From Hymenobacter crusticola (GTDB taxonomy: Bacteria; Bacteroidota; Bacteroidia; Cytophagales; Hymenobacteraceae): 64,000 nucleotides of DNA. Below, piece after piece: positions 25,317 to 34,827 of this stretch. Below the pieces are notes generated by a model. That model did not search any database and had not been told where the DNA came from. It was given only the letters and a program-made list of their open reading frames with translations. Both the position numbers and the translations under genes were made by a program. Within the stretch, counting starts at the first letter, position 1, and each line of letters starts with the position of its first letter. The DNA is taken from assembly GCF_002154225.1 (NCBI RefSeq), contig NZ_MTSE01000003.1, positions 496,001 to 560,000 of the forward strand, in the 5' to 3' direction.

Positions 25317-26660
25317 TTAGCTTTCCACCTGCACCAGCACAATACCGTTCAGCTCCACTTCCGTATAGGCTTGCAGTTCTTCTTTGGTCTTCAGCACTTT
25401 CACGTCGCGAATTTTCTGCGGGTTGATCTGCTGTAGCTGCGTTCCTGTCACGGGCACACCGTTTACCAAGATCAAGACCTTGTAGAACTTATCAGCCGTG
25501 TTGTTGCGCTCCACCGCCGCATTTACGGCTGCCGCGGTGAGCTTTACAGGGGTAGCCAGCGTGGTGTTCGGCAAGGAGGCCGCCTTAGCCAGCGCCGGGT
25601 CGGGCTTCGCTAGCTCCTTTTCAAATTCCGCAATTTGCTTGCTGAACAGCTTGCGTCCGAGTTGCGGGGTTTGCTCCCGAAGCAGTTGCTTTACGTCGGC
25701 TTCGGAGCTGTGGGCCAGCAGGTATTCCAGCAGCGCGCCGCCAACGGGGTAAAGCTGCTCATCGGAGTAACTCTGGGGCTGCTCCCACATCTTCCAGATG
25801 TCGACGGTGCCGCCAGTCGCTTGACGAGCTTCCTGCAAGCGGTTGCGGCTGGTTTGGTCGAAGCACACGGCAATGCCTTCGTTGATGAGGCGGCTTTGCG
25901 GGCTAGGGCGCAGGCCGTACGCCACGAGCATGTGGGCGGTTTCGTGGCCTTTGGTCTGGTTCTTTACGGCATGCGTAGTAAGCAACTCTGGCACGGTGAA
26001 GCCTAGGTTTTGGCTTAAAACCTGAATGGCGGCGGCGCGCTCATCCCACACATAATACTCTATTTTACGTGGCAGCGTCGCCCGAAAAAAGCGATTCTCC
26101 GTCTCAAAAGCCTGCTCATGCGCCGCTGCATACGCTTCGGGCGCAACCCCTAGGTTTTCGGGCGCTTGCACATGAAAGCGAAAGTGTGCCGTCTCGATTA
26201 GCTTCCAGTCGGCCGCCATTTCCTGGGCGCGCAGCATGCCTAGCCGTTTGGTCGCATAAGCCGTCACATTTTTGGTGGCCGCCGCGGCAACCACTTGCTC
26301 GAAGGCCTGCTTGGCTTTTGGGTACTCCTGCAAGGCGTAGTAGCAGGTACCTAGGTAGGCTTCACTCCAAGCCTTCACATCGGCCGAGCTGCTCGCGGAA
26401 GCTAGGCTCTTGCTCAGGTAAGGAATGGCCGTCTGAAACTGTTGTTTGTCGGCGTACGCTCGCCCCACAAACATGCTGATTCCGTTCTGCTCGCCGTGAG
26501 CACGGAGCTCCTTATCGCCCAGGGAAATTGCCGCGTCTAGCTGCCCGCTCCCATAAAGCCGGCCTAGCTCCTCCGTGATGGACTGCGATTGGGCTGCGGC
26601 AGGCGCCACCGCCATACAGCTTAATATGAAAGCACATACACTAATCCGATAAAGTATCAT
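25317..26660 (-). CDS. Secreted TPR-gluzincin peptidase with a plug-like C-terminus
   Basis: A 447-residue exported protein (signal ...AVAPAAAQ). Residues 28-150 form TPR-like helices (GQLDAAISLGDKEL, QQFQTAIPYLSKSL, QEYPKAKQAFEQVV). A zinc-peptidase core follows: HETAH at 239-243 and E261 in INEGIAV as the likely third ligand, the gluzincin pattern. The last ~70 residues (KFYKVLILVNGVPV...INPQKIRDVKVLK...NGIVLVQV) resemble the TonB-receptor plug signature, without a barrel. The substrate is unknown. It converges on the heme operon, but no functional link is shown. Confidence 0.75.
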   Translation of the reverse strand: MILYRISVCAFILSCMAVAPAAAQSQSITEELGRLYGSGQLDAAISLGDKELRAHGEQNGISMFVGRAYADKQQFQTAIPYLSKSLASASSSADVKAWSEAYLGTCYYALQEYPKAKQAFEQVVAAAATKNVTAYATKRLGMLRAQEMAADWKLIETAHFRFHVQAPENLGVAPEAYAAAHEQAFETENRFFRATLPRKIEYYVWDERAAAIQVLSQNLGFTVPELLTTHAVKNQTKGHETAHMLVAYGLRPSPQSRLINEGIAVCFDQTSRNRLQEARQATGGTVDIWKMWEQPQSYSDEQLYPVGGALLEYLLAHSSEADVKQLLREQTPQLGRKLFSKQIAEFEKELAKPDPALAKAASLPNTTLATPVKLTAAAVNAAVERNNTADKFYKVLILVNGVPVTGTQLQQINPQKIRDVKVLKTKEELQAYTEVELNGIVLVQVES

Positions 26661-26935
26661 ACGGCCCTTCGGTAACCTTAAGTTGCTAATGTTTCACAAG
26701 CAAGTAAGATTACTAAAAAGCTGGTCATTTCCCAGCCGCCTTATCCCTAGCTATTGCTGCGCTTATGCGCAATCTAGCGACACGTACGACGCCCAGGCTA
26801 CGTTTGATTTTGCCAAGCCAGCCACCTAGGTGAAGAAGTAAAGAGGTGTTATTTCCACTGGCGGAGCTTCGAACGCTCGCCGAAGTACGCTAGCACCCAC
26901 AGCTCCAGCTAGTTGCTTACCATGCCTAGCTGTAG

Positions 26936-27970
26936 TCACTTTGCTTTCTTTAGCCACTTTAAAGCGGCGGCTACTTTGGCATCCTTCCCTAGGTCGCTGA
27001 AGTTGTCGCCGCCGGTGATAAGCACGTCGGGGGCAACGTTGGAACGGTACACGACCCGGTTGCGGTCGGTTTCCTGCGTGCCGGCAATGGTGAGGTAAGC
27101 GGTACCGCTGATGCGGTAGCTCTCGTTGGCGGTGGTGGCACCGTACGTGGGCTCACCAAAGAAGCGCGTACTGGGCCGACCTTTGAGGCTAATAGCCACG
27201 ATTTCGCCGGAGCTAGCCGTTAGGCCGCTGAGCAGCACGGCAATGGGTTTGTTGGTCTTCCGAACAGGACAGCGGTTTTGCAAGGTCGTCACTTGCAGCG
27301 TGTCCAGGTAAAAATTACCCTGGCGCAGATACCATTGCTGGTCGGGCTTGCCATCTTTATCGACGAAGCCACCTAGGTATCCATCGCCGAGCAAGGGCGC
27401 AAGGCCAGCTAGCATGGGCGCCATGGCCCCACCGTCGTTGAGGCGCAGGTCGATAACCCAAGCGCGGGCCTTGTCTGGGTTAATGCGGCAGAGCGAGTCT
27501 TGCACCACCTTGGCCGCGTCGCGCATCTGTTGGAGGCTACCACCAGCGTTGATGCCGGGCAGTTGAATGTAGCCAATAGCACCCGGCAGCATCTTCACTT
27601 GCAGGCTAGGCTTCTTTGCCAGCGCTGCCTTCACGACGGCATTGGGGTAAACAGGGCGCGCCGGGTTACGCCATTTGTACGTTTTGCCCTGGTAGGTAAG
27701 CCAGCCGTGGTCATCTTTCAGCTGCTCAAACACATACGAATAGATCGGCAACAAGTCGCGCACCGACTGAGCGCCCTGCGCTTTCTGATACACCGTCTGG
27801 CGCAGCTGGGGCCAGTCGACGGAGGCGCGTTCCAGCGAATACGTCTCCAGTAGCGTCAAGCTTTTATCGAGGAATGTCTTAACAGAATCGGGTAGCGAAG
27901 TAGCAACAGCTTGGCAGTTGGCCGCGTGCGAAGCGACGAGAAAAAGCACGAGTAATCCAAGTTTCTTCAT
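26936..27970 (-). CDS. S41-family (tail-specific-like) peptidase
   Basis: A 344-residue exported protein with signal MKKLGLLVLFLVASHAANC. The S41 core is visible in IGYIQLPGI, WVIDLRLNDGGAMAPML, and GLTASSGEIVAISL, where the nucleophile is S253 or S254. There is no PDZ domain, so it is shorter than classical CtpA/Tsp. The final GDNFSDLGKDAKVAAALKWL is typical of the family end. The ATG at 27970 gives the signal peptide; the frame is open upstream to 28102 but overlaps the terminator of the next gene. Confidence 0.88.
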   Translation of the reverse strand: MKKLGLLVLFLVASHAANCQAVATSLPDSVKTFLDKSLTLLETYSLERASVDWPQLRQTVYQKAQGAQSVRDLLPIYSYVFEQLKDDHGWLTYQGKTYKWRNPARPVYPNAVVKAALAKKPSLQVKMLPGAIGYIQLPGINAGGSLQQMRDAAKVVQDSLCRINPDKARAWVIDLRLNDGGAMAPMLAGLAPLLGDGYLGGFVDKDGKPDQQWYLRQGNFYLDTLQVTTLQNRCPVRKTNKPIAVLLSGLTASSGEIVAISLKGRPSTRFFGEPTYGATTANESYRISGTAYLTIAGTQETDRNRVVYRSNVAPDVLITGGDNFSDLGKDAKVAAALKWLKKAK

Positions 27971-28030
27971 GCCGCACAGATGCTGGTTCTGGGCGGAGGG
28001 TTGTCTTGATAGGTAGTAAAACAGTACACT

Positions 28031-28069
28031 AAAAACAGGGCTAAGCGTATTCCACTTAGCCCTGTTTTT
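28031..28069. terminator. Bidirectional terminator
   Basis: AAAAACAGGGCTAAG (28031-28045) and CTTAGCCCTGTTTTT (28055-28069) form a perfect 15-bp stem with a 9-base loop. It overlaps the stop codon of the YwqG-like gene. Confidence 0.92.
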
Positions 28070-28922
28070 AGCAGCATTGCAGGATGACCCAACACTTATC
28101 AAAGTTCTTGGCTAATAGATCTTGTTCTTTGATCCAGAAATATATCCGCCCCACATCCCCCCACATCATACTGCATTCCTCGTTACTATCAACTTGTAGC
28201 AAGAGGCGCCAATCGACTGCATTAGGTTCAAGTTCTGCAGCCCTAGCAGCATCATAGCCTGCTGGGTCACCATAGTATATCCCGTTGGTGACTAGCTCAC
28301 ATTCCAGCTCCATGTCATTTTGTACTGGATCAGCATAGCCTAGCATCTTATTAATAGAGTCTTCTTCCTCTATCTCAAAAAATACATCCTGTTCTGCCTC
28401 TGTCATGAATTCCAGCAAGTTAGTTTCCCAAGAAGGCAGACTAATTTCCTGTTGCGGCACTGCTATGCAAGGGTCAAAGCGGGCATAATTCTCTAGCTCT
28501 TTCGGAAATTCTAAACGTCTCAAGCCACTTATTTCTCCATCGTAATACATGACATTGAACTTGCCTTTGCTCTTGCTATCGTATCCCCACGCCTCCTGAT
28601 CTGCCGAGAAGAAAAAATACAACATACCCTGTTTAGGGAGCAAAGCTTGTTCATCATAGGTGGAGATCTCAGCTAGGTTTATCTGGGCAACAAATGATAA
28701 TGGCGCGCCTTGTTGGTTTAAATTGGCTTGTTCATTCTGCCAAGAATAGGGCGCAGGAAGATCAGGCTTACCCCCTATTTTAGAACAACCCAGCGGAATA
28801 TCTTCCTCAGCTTCGGAAACAAGCTGTAGTCGTACACAAGGACGACTTACCGCCTTGATACTTTCCCAATGTTGAATAAGATCTTGCTCCTTTAGTTTTT
28901 CTACTAATTCTGTTTTTGTCAT
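28068..28922 (-). CDS. YwqG/DUF1963-family protein
   Basis: A 284-residue soluble protein of the YwqG type: CSKIGGKPDLPAPYSWQNE near 45-63, LSFVAQINLAEIS, GMLYFFFSADQEAWG, and the terminal MMWGDVGRIYFWIKEQDL. The family has no established biochemical function, though members are often seen near polymorphic toxin or immunity genes. The gene is clearly more A+T-rich than its neighbours and has its own terminator, which suggests an acquired single-gene insertion. Confidence 0.85.
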   Translation of the reverse strand: MTKTELVEKLKEQDLIQHWESIKAVSRPCVRLQLVSEAEEDIPLGCSKIGGKPDLPAPYSWQNEQANLNQQGAPLSFVAQINLAEISTYDEQALLPKQGMLYFFFSADQEAWGYDSKSKGKFNVMYYDGEISGLRRLEFPKELENYARFDPCIAVPQQEISLPSWETNLLEFMTEAEQDVFFEIEEEDSINKMLGYADPVQNDMELECELVTNGIYYGDPAGYDAARAAELEPNAVDWRLLLQVDSNEECSMMWGDVGRIYFWIKEQDLLAKNFDKCWVILQCC

Positions 28923-29090
28923 GTACTTACCTGAATTTATATATAATACAACTAATGCTTGTAAAATCGATCATATTTTATCTCGCTTAATCCTGATGCT
29001 ATGGTGTAGCTTGTTTTACCGTTTCTCGAAAGTAGCTAGAGGTAAAACTGACTTATTGATTCGGACACAAGGCTATCATAATGTGAGCTC

Positions 29091-30824
29091 TTAATGCCCC
29101 ACCAAACTCTTGTCCCGCGCTTCCTTAAACTCCGAACCCGCTTTCCACTGCGGAAACGTCGTTTCGCCCGCTAGGCGCTGGCCCACGCGGTAGTACAGCT
29201 GCGCATCTTGGGCGATGCCAGCTAGGTCCCAGCTGGGGTCTAGCTGGTCGGAGGGCTTGTGGTAATGCTCGCTGGTGAACTGCTGGCGCTGCTGGGCAAT
29301 GTACTCTTTGCCGCGGGTGCGGCTTTCGTAGCCACCGCTGGCGTAGAGCGAGGGCACGCCCACGTGGGCGAAGCTAAAGTGGTCGGAGCGGTAGAACATG
29401 CCGGTTTCGGGCGTTTGGTCGGGCAGCACGTAGCGGTCTTGCTCCTTAGCGGCGGCGCGGGCGTACTCCTCCAGTTCCGACTGGCCGTAGCCGATAACCG
29501 TGAGGTCTTTCATCTCGCCGTAGGGCCAGAGCATGTCCATGTTCAAGTCGGCCACGGTCTTATTCAGCGGAAATGGCGGATGCTGAGCGTAGTAGGCCGA
29601 GCCGAGCAGGCCCTGCTCCTCGCCCGTCACGGCCAGGAACACGAGGCTGCGGGCGGGTTTCTCTTTAGCTTTCTGGAAGGCTTCGGCGATGCTGAGCAGG
29701 GCGGCTAGGCCGGTGCCATCGTCCACGGCGCCGTTGTAGATGGAGTCGCCGGCAATGGTTTTGCCCACGCCAAAGTGGTCCCAGTGGGCCGAGTAGATGA
29801 TGTACTCGTTAGCGCGCGTGGTGCCGGGCAGCACGGCCAGCACGTTTTTCGAGGTTTGGCGGCGGAGCTTGTTCTGAATGCTCGCCGTCAGCGTGAGGTC
29901 GCCGAGCGGCCTAGCTTTGAAGCCGGGCTTATTAGCCGCGGCGTAAAGCTGGTCGTAGTTTTGGCCAGCGGCCTGAAACAGCTTCTTGGCCGCGTCCAGC
30001 GTCAGCCAGCCTTCTAGGGCGCACTTGCTGGCCCCTTTGTCGGGTAGTTGGGCGCGCAGCTTCGGGCTGATGGCCCCGCTCAGCACCACCGACCAGGGGT
30101 AAGCGGCGGGCTTGGTATCGTGCACGATGAGCAGACCGGCGGCCCCGTGGCGGGCGGCTTCCTCGTATTTGTAGGTCCAGCGGCCATAGTAAGTCATGGC
30201 CTTGCCCTTGAAGAACGTAGTGTCGTTGCCGGCGTTGCCGGGGTCATTCACCAGCACCACCACGGTTTTGCCCTTCACGTCGAGGCCGGCGTAGTCGTCC
30301 CACTTGTACTCGGGCGCTACTACGCCGTAGCCGGCAAACACCAAGGGCGAATTGGTGACGGCCACCTGCGGCTGCTCGCGCTGGGTGAAAGCCACGAAGT
30401 CGGTTTTGTACTGGAAAGCTAGGTTCTGGCCGTTGCCCCTGATCTGCATCGTGGCCGAGGGCGTGCCCGTGATTTCGACCATGGGCACCGGCTGGAAGTA
30501 ACTGCCGTCGGGGCCAGGCTTCAAACCTAGCTTTTGAAACTGATCGGCTAGGTACTTGGTGGCGCGCTCCTCACCCACCGTGAATGGCTTACGGCCTTGC
30601 ATCTCATCCGACGAAACAGCCTGCAAATACCGGCTGATGGTCGCGGCGGTGATGGTAGAGGCAGCAGTGGCAGTCGGCGCTGTGGCCGTAGCTTCGGTCG
30701 TAGTAGCTGACGTGGAAGCCGCTTTGGAGGAAGATTGGCTTTGGCAACCGACCAATGCTAGGCCGAGCAACCCAACGGGAACCACTCGCCCTAGGGCGAG
30801 CGAAAAACGCGTAGAAAGAATCAT
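29091..30824 (-). CDS. M28-family aminopeptidase with PA domain, lipoprotein
   Basis: A 577-residue lipoprotein (signal ...LLGLALVGC with lipobox VGC), followed by a Thr/Ala-rich linker. A PA domain lies around 140-300 (VVLVNDPGNAG, GRWTYKYEEAARHGAAGLLIVHD). The M28 zinc domain has SAHWDH with H347, NGAVDDGTG, the catalytic GEEQGLLGS, DLNMDM, and the final EHYHKPSD. It probably trims peptides at the cell envelope. It is monocistronic; a near-palindrome lies 40-60 bases before its start. Confidence 0.93.
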   Translation of the reverse strand: MILSTRFSLALGRVVPVGLLGLALVGCQSQSSSKAASTSATTTEATATAPTATAASTITAATISRYLQAVSSDEMQGRKPFTVGEERATKYLADQFQKLGLKPGPDGSYFQPVPMVEITGTPSATMQIRGNGQNLAFQYKTDFVAFTQREQPQVAVTNSPLVFAGYGVVAPEYKWDDYAGLDVKGKTVVVLVNDPGNAGNDTTFFKGKAMTYYGRWTYKYEEAARHGAAGLLIVHDTKPAAYPWSVVLSGAISPKLRAQLPDKGASKCALEGWLTLDAAKKLFQAAGQNYDQLYAAANKPGFKARPLGDLTLTASIQNKLRRQTSKNVLAVLPGTTRANEYIIYSAHWDHFGVGKTIAGDSIYNGAVDDGTGLAALLSIAEAFQKAKEKPARSLVFLAVTGEEQGLLGSAYYAQHPPFPLNKTVADLNMDMLWPYGEMKDLTVIGYGQSELEEYARAAAKEQDRYVLPDQTPETGMFYRSDHFSFAHVGVPSLYASGGYESRTRGKEYIAQQRQQFTSEHYHKPSDQLDPSWDLAGIAQDAQLYYRVGQRLAGETTFPQWKAGSEFKEARDKSLVGH

Positions 30825-30864
30825 AGAAAAATCGCCGTGTCGTATCCCTTTCGGACCGACAAAT

Positions 30865-30883
30865 GGAGAAGAAGTTGTTCTCC
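30865..30883. promoter_or_regulatory. Near-palindrome upstream of the M28 peptidase gene
   Basis: GGAGAAGAAGTTGTTCTCC is a 19-bp near-palindrome 41 bases from the peptidase ATG (reverse strand). Its position near the expected promoter makes it a candidate operator. No binding protein can be named. Confidence 0.35.
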
Positions 30884-31076
30884 AATACTACAGCGTTTTT
30901 ATCGGCTCTGCACAGTTTGGCTGTTTAAAGTAGGTACTAGCAACGGCTTGAGCACCTAGCTTGCTAAATCTAAATAGTTGCTCATTAGATATTTAACACA
31001 GCCAATACCAGCTAGCTTGTATGCACCCGATGTCTAGCTAGGTACCTGTCTCGCCTTGAACTATCGCCGCACCATG

Positions 31077-32036
31077 CTAGGCACTTTCGTCATCCGGCAA
31101 CTCCGGCACGGGGGTAATGACAAACTCTTGGATGCGCCAGTTTAGCTGCTCAATAGTTTGGGCGGTATTGGCAATATGCTGGGTCAGGTTTTCTTCCTGG
31201 ACGGGCACCACAAAGCCTTCCCCTAGGTAGATATGCCCGTTTTCGCGCATGCGAAAGGAAAAATCCTTGATCCAGGATTGGCTCGCCAGCACGTCGCGCA
31301 CCTGGTCCAGCAGCGGATCAGACTGCTGCCCGGATACTGTTTTCGGGGTCTGATCCATCAAATCAAACACGGCCTGCTTCAGGTTGGTGAAGCCATCGTG
31401 CACGATATCCACGGAGATGAGCAGCGCCGCCGCGGAATCGGCCCACCACCAGCCCAGCCCAATGCCCACAATGCCTAGCATCGCAGCGAAGCCCGACATC
31501 CAATCGGCTTTGTTCATGTCGGCATCGGTGTACAGGTTCTTCTCGTGCAGGTGCTGAGCCAGCGGCAGCTTTTTCCGACCTAGGATCACCGAGGGAATAG
31601 TGCTCCACATTAGGGCCGCAATCATCAGATACCCAAGCCAAATCGGGTGCCCGCCAATGACGACGATGCCAATGGTAGGGTGCTCCGTTTTTACGAGTGA
31701 TATCGTAGAGTCAATCACCAGGAAGGCGCCGAGGGCAAACAACGCCACTGCGCTGCACAAATAGGCAATGTTTACCACGCGGTGGTAGCCGTAGGGAAAA
31801 TCCTTGTTCGGCGTCTTCATGAACACCCGCGACGCCACCTGAAAGGCAATGGGCGGCGTGAGGCTCAGCACGTCGTCGTACCAAGCCGTTTTCATCGTCT
31901 GCGAGTTGCCCATGGTCAGAAAAATCACCAGGACCGACGAGATGAAGTAGGCAATGCTAATCCACTCCAGGCGCTTGGCTTTCTTAAAATCCGGCACCAA
32001 CTCGGGCGGGAACTCAAACCGGGCTAGCTTTTTCAT
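31077..32036 (-). CDS. Cation diffusion facilitator (CDF) transporter
   Basis: A 319-residue inner-membrane protein of the cation-efflux type. It starts MKKLARFEFPPELVPDF and has six predicted helices. Metal-site patterns include WYDDVLSL in helix 2 and NKADWMSGFAAML in helix 5, where CDF proteins carry their HxxxD/DxxxD pairs; the first site is D-rich rather than His-rich. The C-terminal cytoplasmic domain is short (QPGQ-like KTVSGQQSDPLLDQV... onwards). The metal is unknown. The ATG overlaps the stop of the upstream lipoprotein gene by 4 bases, so translation is coupled. Confidence 0.85.
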   Translation of the reverse strand: MKKLARFEFPPELVPDFKKAKRLEWISIAYFISSVLVIFLTMGNSQTMKTAWYDDVLSLTPPIAFQVASRVFMKTPNKDFPYGYHRVVNIAYLCSAVALFALGAFLVIDSTISLVKTEHPTIGIVVIGGHPIWLGYLMIAALMWSTIPSVILGRKKLPLAQHLHEKNLYTDADMNKADWMSGFAAMLGIVGIGLGWWWADSAAALLISVDIVHDGFTNLKQAVFDLMDQTPKTVSGQQSDPLLDQVRDVLASQSWIKDFSFRMRENGHIYLGEGFVVPVQEENLTQHIANTAQTIEQLNWRIQEFVITPVPELPDDESA

Positions 32037-32527
32037 GGCTGCGTGCGCTGGGCTATAGCGGCTTCCCGCTGGTACAGAAACTCTTCCAGGCGCATGACGA
32101 AGGCGTTTTCGCCTTGGATAGCCGCCATGACGTGTTTCTTTTTCCGGTGTTCCACAAACGAGCGGGTGAAACCTGCCTTTTCATTCTTCCACGGACTTTC
32201 ATCGGTCAGGCCCGCTATCAGCAGATCGATCTTCCGCTTTTCCAAGTCTTCAAACAGCGTTTGTTCGGTGCCCTTGCGCCACCGCACGCGGGCGTGCAGG
32301 GTTTGAGCAAAGGCTTTTACCAGCGCCGGCTCGATACCGGTCGGTTCCGGATTCCCCTGAACAACCCACGGTGGATTCTCAGAGTACCCTACCACCAGCG
32401 TGCCGTTCTCCACTCTTTTCAGGGTTTTCTCGGGGTCTTTGGGAAAATCGGAGCAGGCTGGTAGCAGCAATGCTCCTGCCAGGAGCCAGCTACTGGCGCT
32501 CCACTTACTTATCAAGTAATCAGCCAT
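32033..32527 (-). CDS. Short substrate-binding-protein-like lipoprotein
   Basis: A 164-residue lipoprotein (signal ...WLLAGALLLPAC). The first part of the mature protein matches the first lobe of family 3 solute-binding proteins: GTLVVGYSENPPWVV, PTGIEPALVKAFAQTL, IDLLIAGLTDESPW. It then ends with KKHVMAAIQGENAFVMRLEEFL, skipping most of the second lobe. It appears complete rather than broken, since it overlaps the CDF gene by 4 bases (stop and start codons interlock). I infer that it works with the transporter in the periplasm. The ATG at 32527 gives the lipoprotein signal. Confidence 0.75.
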   Translation of the reverse strand: MADYLISKWSASSWLLAGALLLPACSDFPKDPEKTLKRVENGTLVVGYSENPPWVVQGNPEPTGIEPALVKAFAQTLHARVRWRKGTEQTLFEDLEKRKIDLLIAGLTDESPWKNEKAGFTRSFVEHRKKKHVMAAIQGENAFVMRLEEFLYQREAAIAQRTQP

Positions 32528-32720
32528 ATAAACGCACGGGGGCACCGGCACGTGTCGCTGCTGGCGGGGCAGTAGCAACGCGCAGGCACACGCCCAGTTA
32601 GGGTGTTGCTAGCGTTATACGGTTGCCAGCGCCCTGGCAGTTAAATAGCGCCGAGCGGGTTACCTTTTCTCGCCTGGTGTATAGAAGGCAAAACCATTCA
32701 CCAATAATCAATTACCTAGT

Positions 32721-32945
32721 ATGAAATTCTCTTTCAAATCGCTCGTGATTCTTGCTGCTTTCGCTCCTTTGGCCCTGACTTCTTGCTCCGAGAAGACGCA
32801 AGAAAACGCTGAAAATACCGCTGAAAGTGCTGCTACGGATGCTGCCAACGCTACTGAGAAAGCTGGCGACGCTGTAGAAAGCGCCACTGACAGCGCAGCC
32901 GCCGATATGGCTCCCGAAACCGGCGACACGGCCGTTGTTCGCTAG
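32721..32945 (+). CDS. Small Ala/Glu-rich lipoprotein
   Basis: A 74-residue protein with a lipoprotein signal (MKFSFKSLVILAAFAPLAL, lipobox LTSC, Cys22). The mature 53 residues are almost entirely Ala, Glu, Asp, Thr and Asn with a heptad-like spacing (ENTAESAATDAANATEKAGDAVE), suggesting a helical rod similar to small Lpp-like spacers. The function is unknown. It is followed by a strong terminator and is likely monocistronic and well expressed. Confidence 0.8.
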   Translation: MKFSFKSLVILAAFAPLALTSCSEKTQENAENTAESAATDAANATEKAGDAVESATDSAAADMAPETGDTAVVR

Positions 32946-32968
32946 AGTACCCTAGCTCCACTCATAAC

Positions 32969-33004
32969 AAAAACGCCTCCTGCCGTGCGCAGGAGGCGTT
33001 TTTT
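32969..33004 (+). terminator. Rho-independent terminator
   Basis: AAAAACGCCTCCTGC (32969-32983) pairs with GCAGGAGGCGTTTTT (from 32989) around a 5-base loop. It lies 24 bases after the small lipoprotein gene. Confidence 0.92.
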
Positions 33005-33150
33005 ATTATGCAGAAAGCTAGCTTTCTGTTGCCTCGCTGCTGCGCCGGTAATGCCCAGCAGCAATAAGCACGGTAGGCACACCAAAGCTAGGTGCGTGAA
33101 AACAGAAAAGAGTCGAACGGCAAAAGGCATGATACACGCCAGAAGCTTAA

Positions 33151-34635
33151 TTACCAAGTATTGGGCTGCTGGTAGTACAGCTTTTTTTCCTTCGTGACGT
33201 GCCAGAAATAGAGCAAGTCCGAATTCACTTCCGAATCAGCCTGGTTCGTTATAATTGACCACGACATGATAGTGCAGTTGTCGGGCATGCGAACAATCCT
33301 TTCTGGTGCCTGCGCCAATTTGCTCAACATCTCTTTTTCACAAGCATTATTATCACTTACAATAGGCTTATCTGCAATCATAAAAACTACCAAGTAGGCG
33401 ACGACACCAATCTGGTAACGTGAGCGGTACACTCCTGACAGATGAGTCATCAAGTAATAGGTTGATATCCCGTAGAAATAGATCAAGCCTAGCACAATGG
33501 GAATGATAACATCTCGCCGCAGGATGTAATACCGGTACGGACGGTAACCACCAAGTGGGAGTAGCAGGATGTACGCCAGCGCAAACCATCCCAGCCATTT
33601 GGCAACAGTAAGCAGCCTTTGCCCTTCGGGGGTAGTTGGCTGCCGCTTAATGAGGTAGACATTCAACCAAACAATTAGCAGCAACAGAGGCAAACCTAGC
33701 TTTATGCGCAGTTGCTCGTAGATACCTAGGGGTAGCCGACTATATCGCTCCAACAAGGATATAGTGCCACCGGTCAGGTTTTCGGCATTGCTCTGTCCTA
33801 GGTAAAGCGAGTATAGACAAAACGCGCTAATCAGTCCGAAACACAGCAACATAGCCCAAGGGATACTGCTTATTGCGCCACGTATTTTGGCGTACAAGGG
33901 CACGTTCGAATTTGCCACCGCGTTGCGACGCCCCACCATCCACAGCGCCCATGGGCAGATCAGTACTACTACGCCGGGTACCAACGGACCATTTAGGGAT
34001 AGTACCACTGCCAGTAGTAGCAGCAAGCCCAACCCAACAGCAGAAATGGTGAGAGGCGTTTTGTTGAAAGCAGCCCGGTAAAACGGCAAAAAGAAGGCTA
34101 GTAGCAACCCAAGTGGTACTGCGTAAAACACAGTATAGGTGACGGATTTATCAATAACGCCCATCTGGTTATTGAAACCTGCTGTCTGAAAAATGGGCAC
34201 AATCAATATCACAGCGGCCAAGAAGGACTTGTTCAGCACATTCTTATGGCCACTGATGTAGACACCTAGCAGGTAAACAAGCAAGACCTGAACAACTATT
34301 TTCAGCCAAGCACACGCTTGATAGACGCTATCAATGGGACTAAACCAACGTTGTAGCAGTAAGGGTACGTTCTTGAAATAGCTCGACAGCAGCAAATGCG
34401 CAAAGAACCGATTAGGCGCAGCATACACTTCATGTCGGAGCAGCACATGCAACCCCAAAGGGTCCCGTAGCACCTGCTGATACCAGGGAGCCGGCAGAAC
34501 TAGAGCTGCTAGGTCACCGTCCAGTGCTACGTGCAAGTGCTGCCAGTAAGAATAGCTACTATCTAAAAGCACAAAAAGGAGTACCAAGAAATGCCAGTTA
34601 CGCTTAAATACATTCAGGAACACCTGACTACTCAT
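33151..34635 (-). CDS. Polytopic membrane protein, function unknown
   Basis: A 494-residue integral membrane protein with about ten transmembrane helices, starting MSSQVFLNVFKRNWHFLVLL. A long periplasmic loop after helix 1 contains the acidic DGDLAALVLPAPWYQ, which resembles the first loop of GT-C glycosyltransferase-like proteins. The tail (SELL... KEKKLYYQQPNTW) is soluble. It has no operon partners. A lipid-linked sugar transferase role is only a structural guess. It is moderately A+T-rich. Confidence 0.6.
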   Translation of the reverse strand: MSSQVFLNVFKRNWHFLVLLFVLLDSSYSYWQHLHVALDGDLAALVLPAPWYQQVLRDPLGLHVLLRHEVYAAPNRFFAHLLLSSYFKNVPLLLQRWFSPIDSVYQACAWLKIVVQVLLVYLLGVYISGHKNVLNKSFLAAVILIVPIFQTAGFNNQMGVIDKSVTYTVFYAVPLGLLLAFFLPFYRAAFNKTPLTISAVGLGLLLLLAVVLSLNGPLVPGVVVLICPWALWMVGRRNAVANSNVPLYAKIRGAISSIPWAMLLCFGLISAFCLYSLYLGQSNAENLTGGTISLLERYSRLPLGIYEQLRIKLGLPLLLLIVWLNVYLIKRQPTTPEGQRLLTVAKWLGWFALAYILLLPLGGYRPYRYYILRRDVIIPIVLGLIYFYGISTYYLMTHLSGVYRSRYQIGVVAYLVVFMIADKPIVSDNNACEKEMLSKLAQAPERIVRMPDNCTIMSWSIITNQADSEVNSDLLYFWHVTKEKKLYYQQPNTW

Positions 34636-34827
34636 AAGTTTTTTTGTATAGCTAGTTTAAGTGGAATAGTTGAACTGGCTTTGACGCTATTTAGTGTGAC
34701 CCATCCTATAGCGAGGGAGCTAGCTACCTGCCAGATGAATTCCGCGCGTCGTATGGTAGAGCCAGGGGTAGTTTCTGATTCGAAACAGCTGCGTTAACAC
34801 GTTCTTACTCATCCAACTTCCAAGCGC

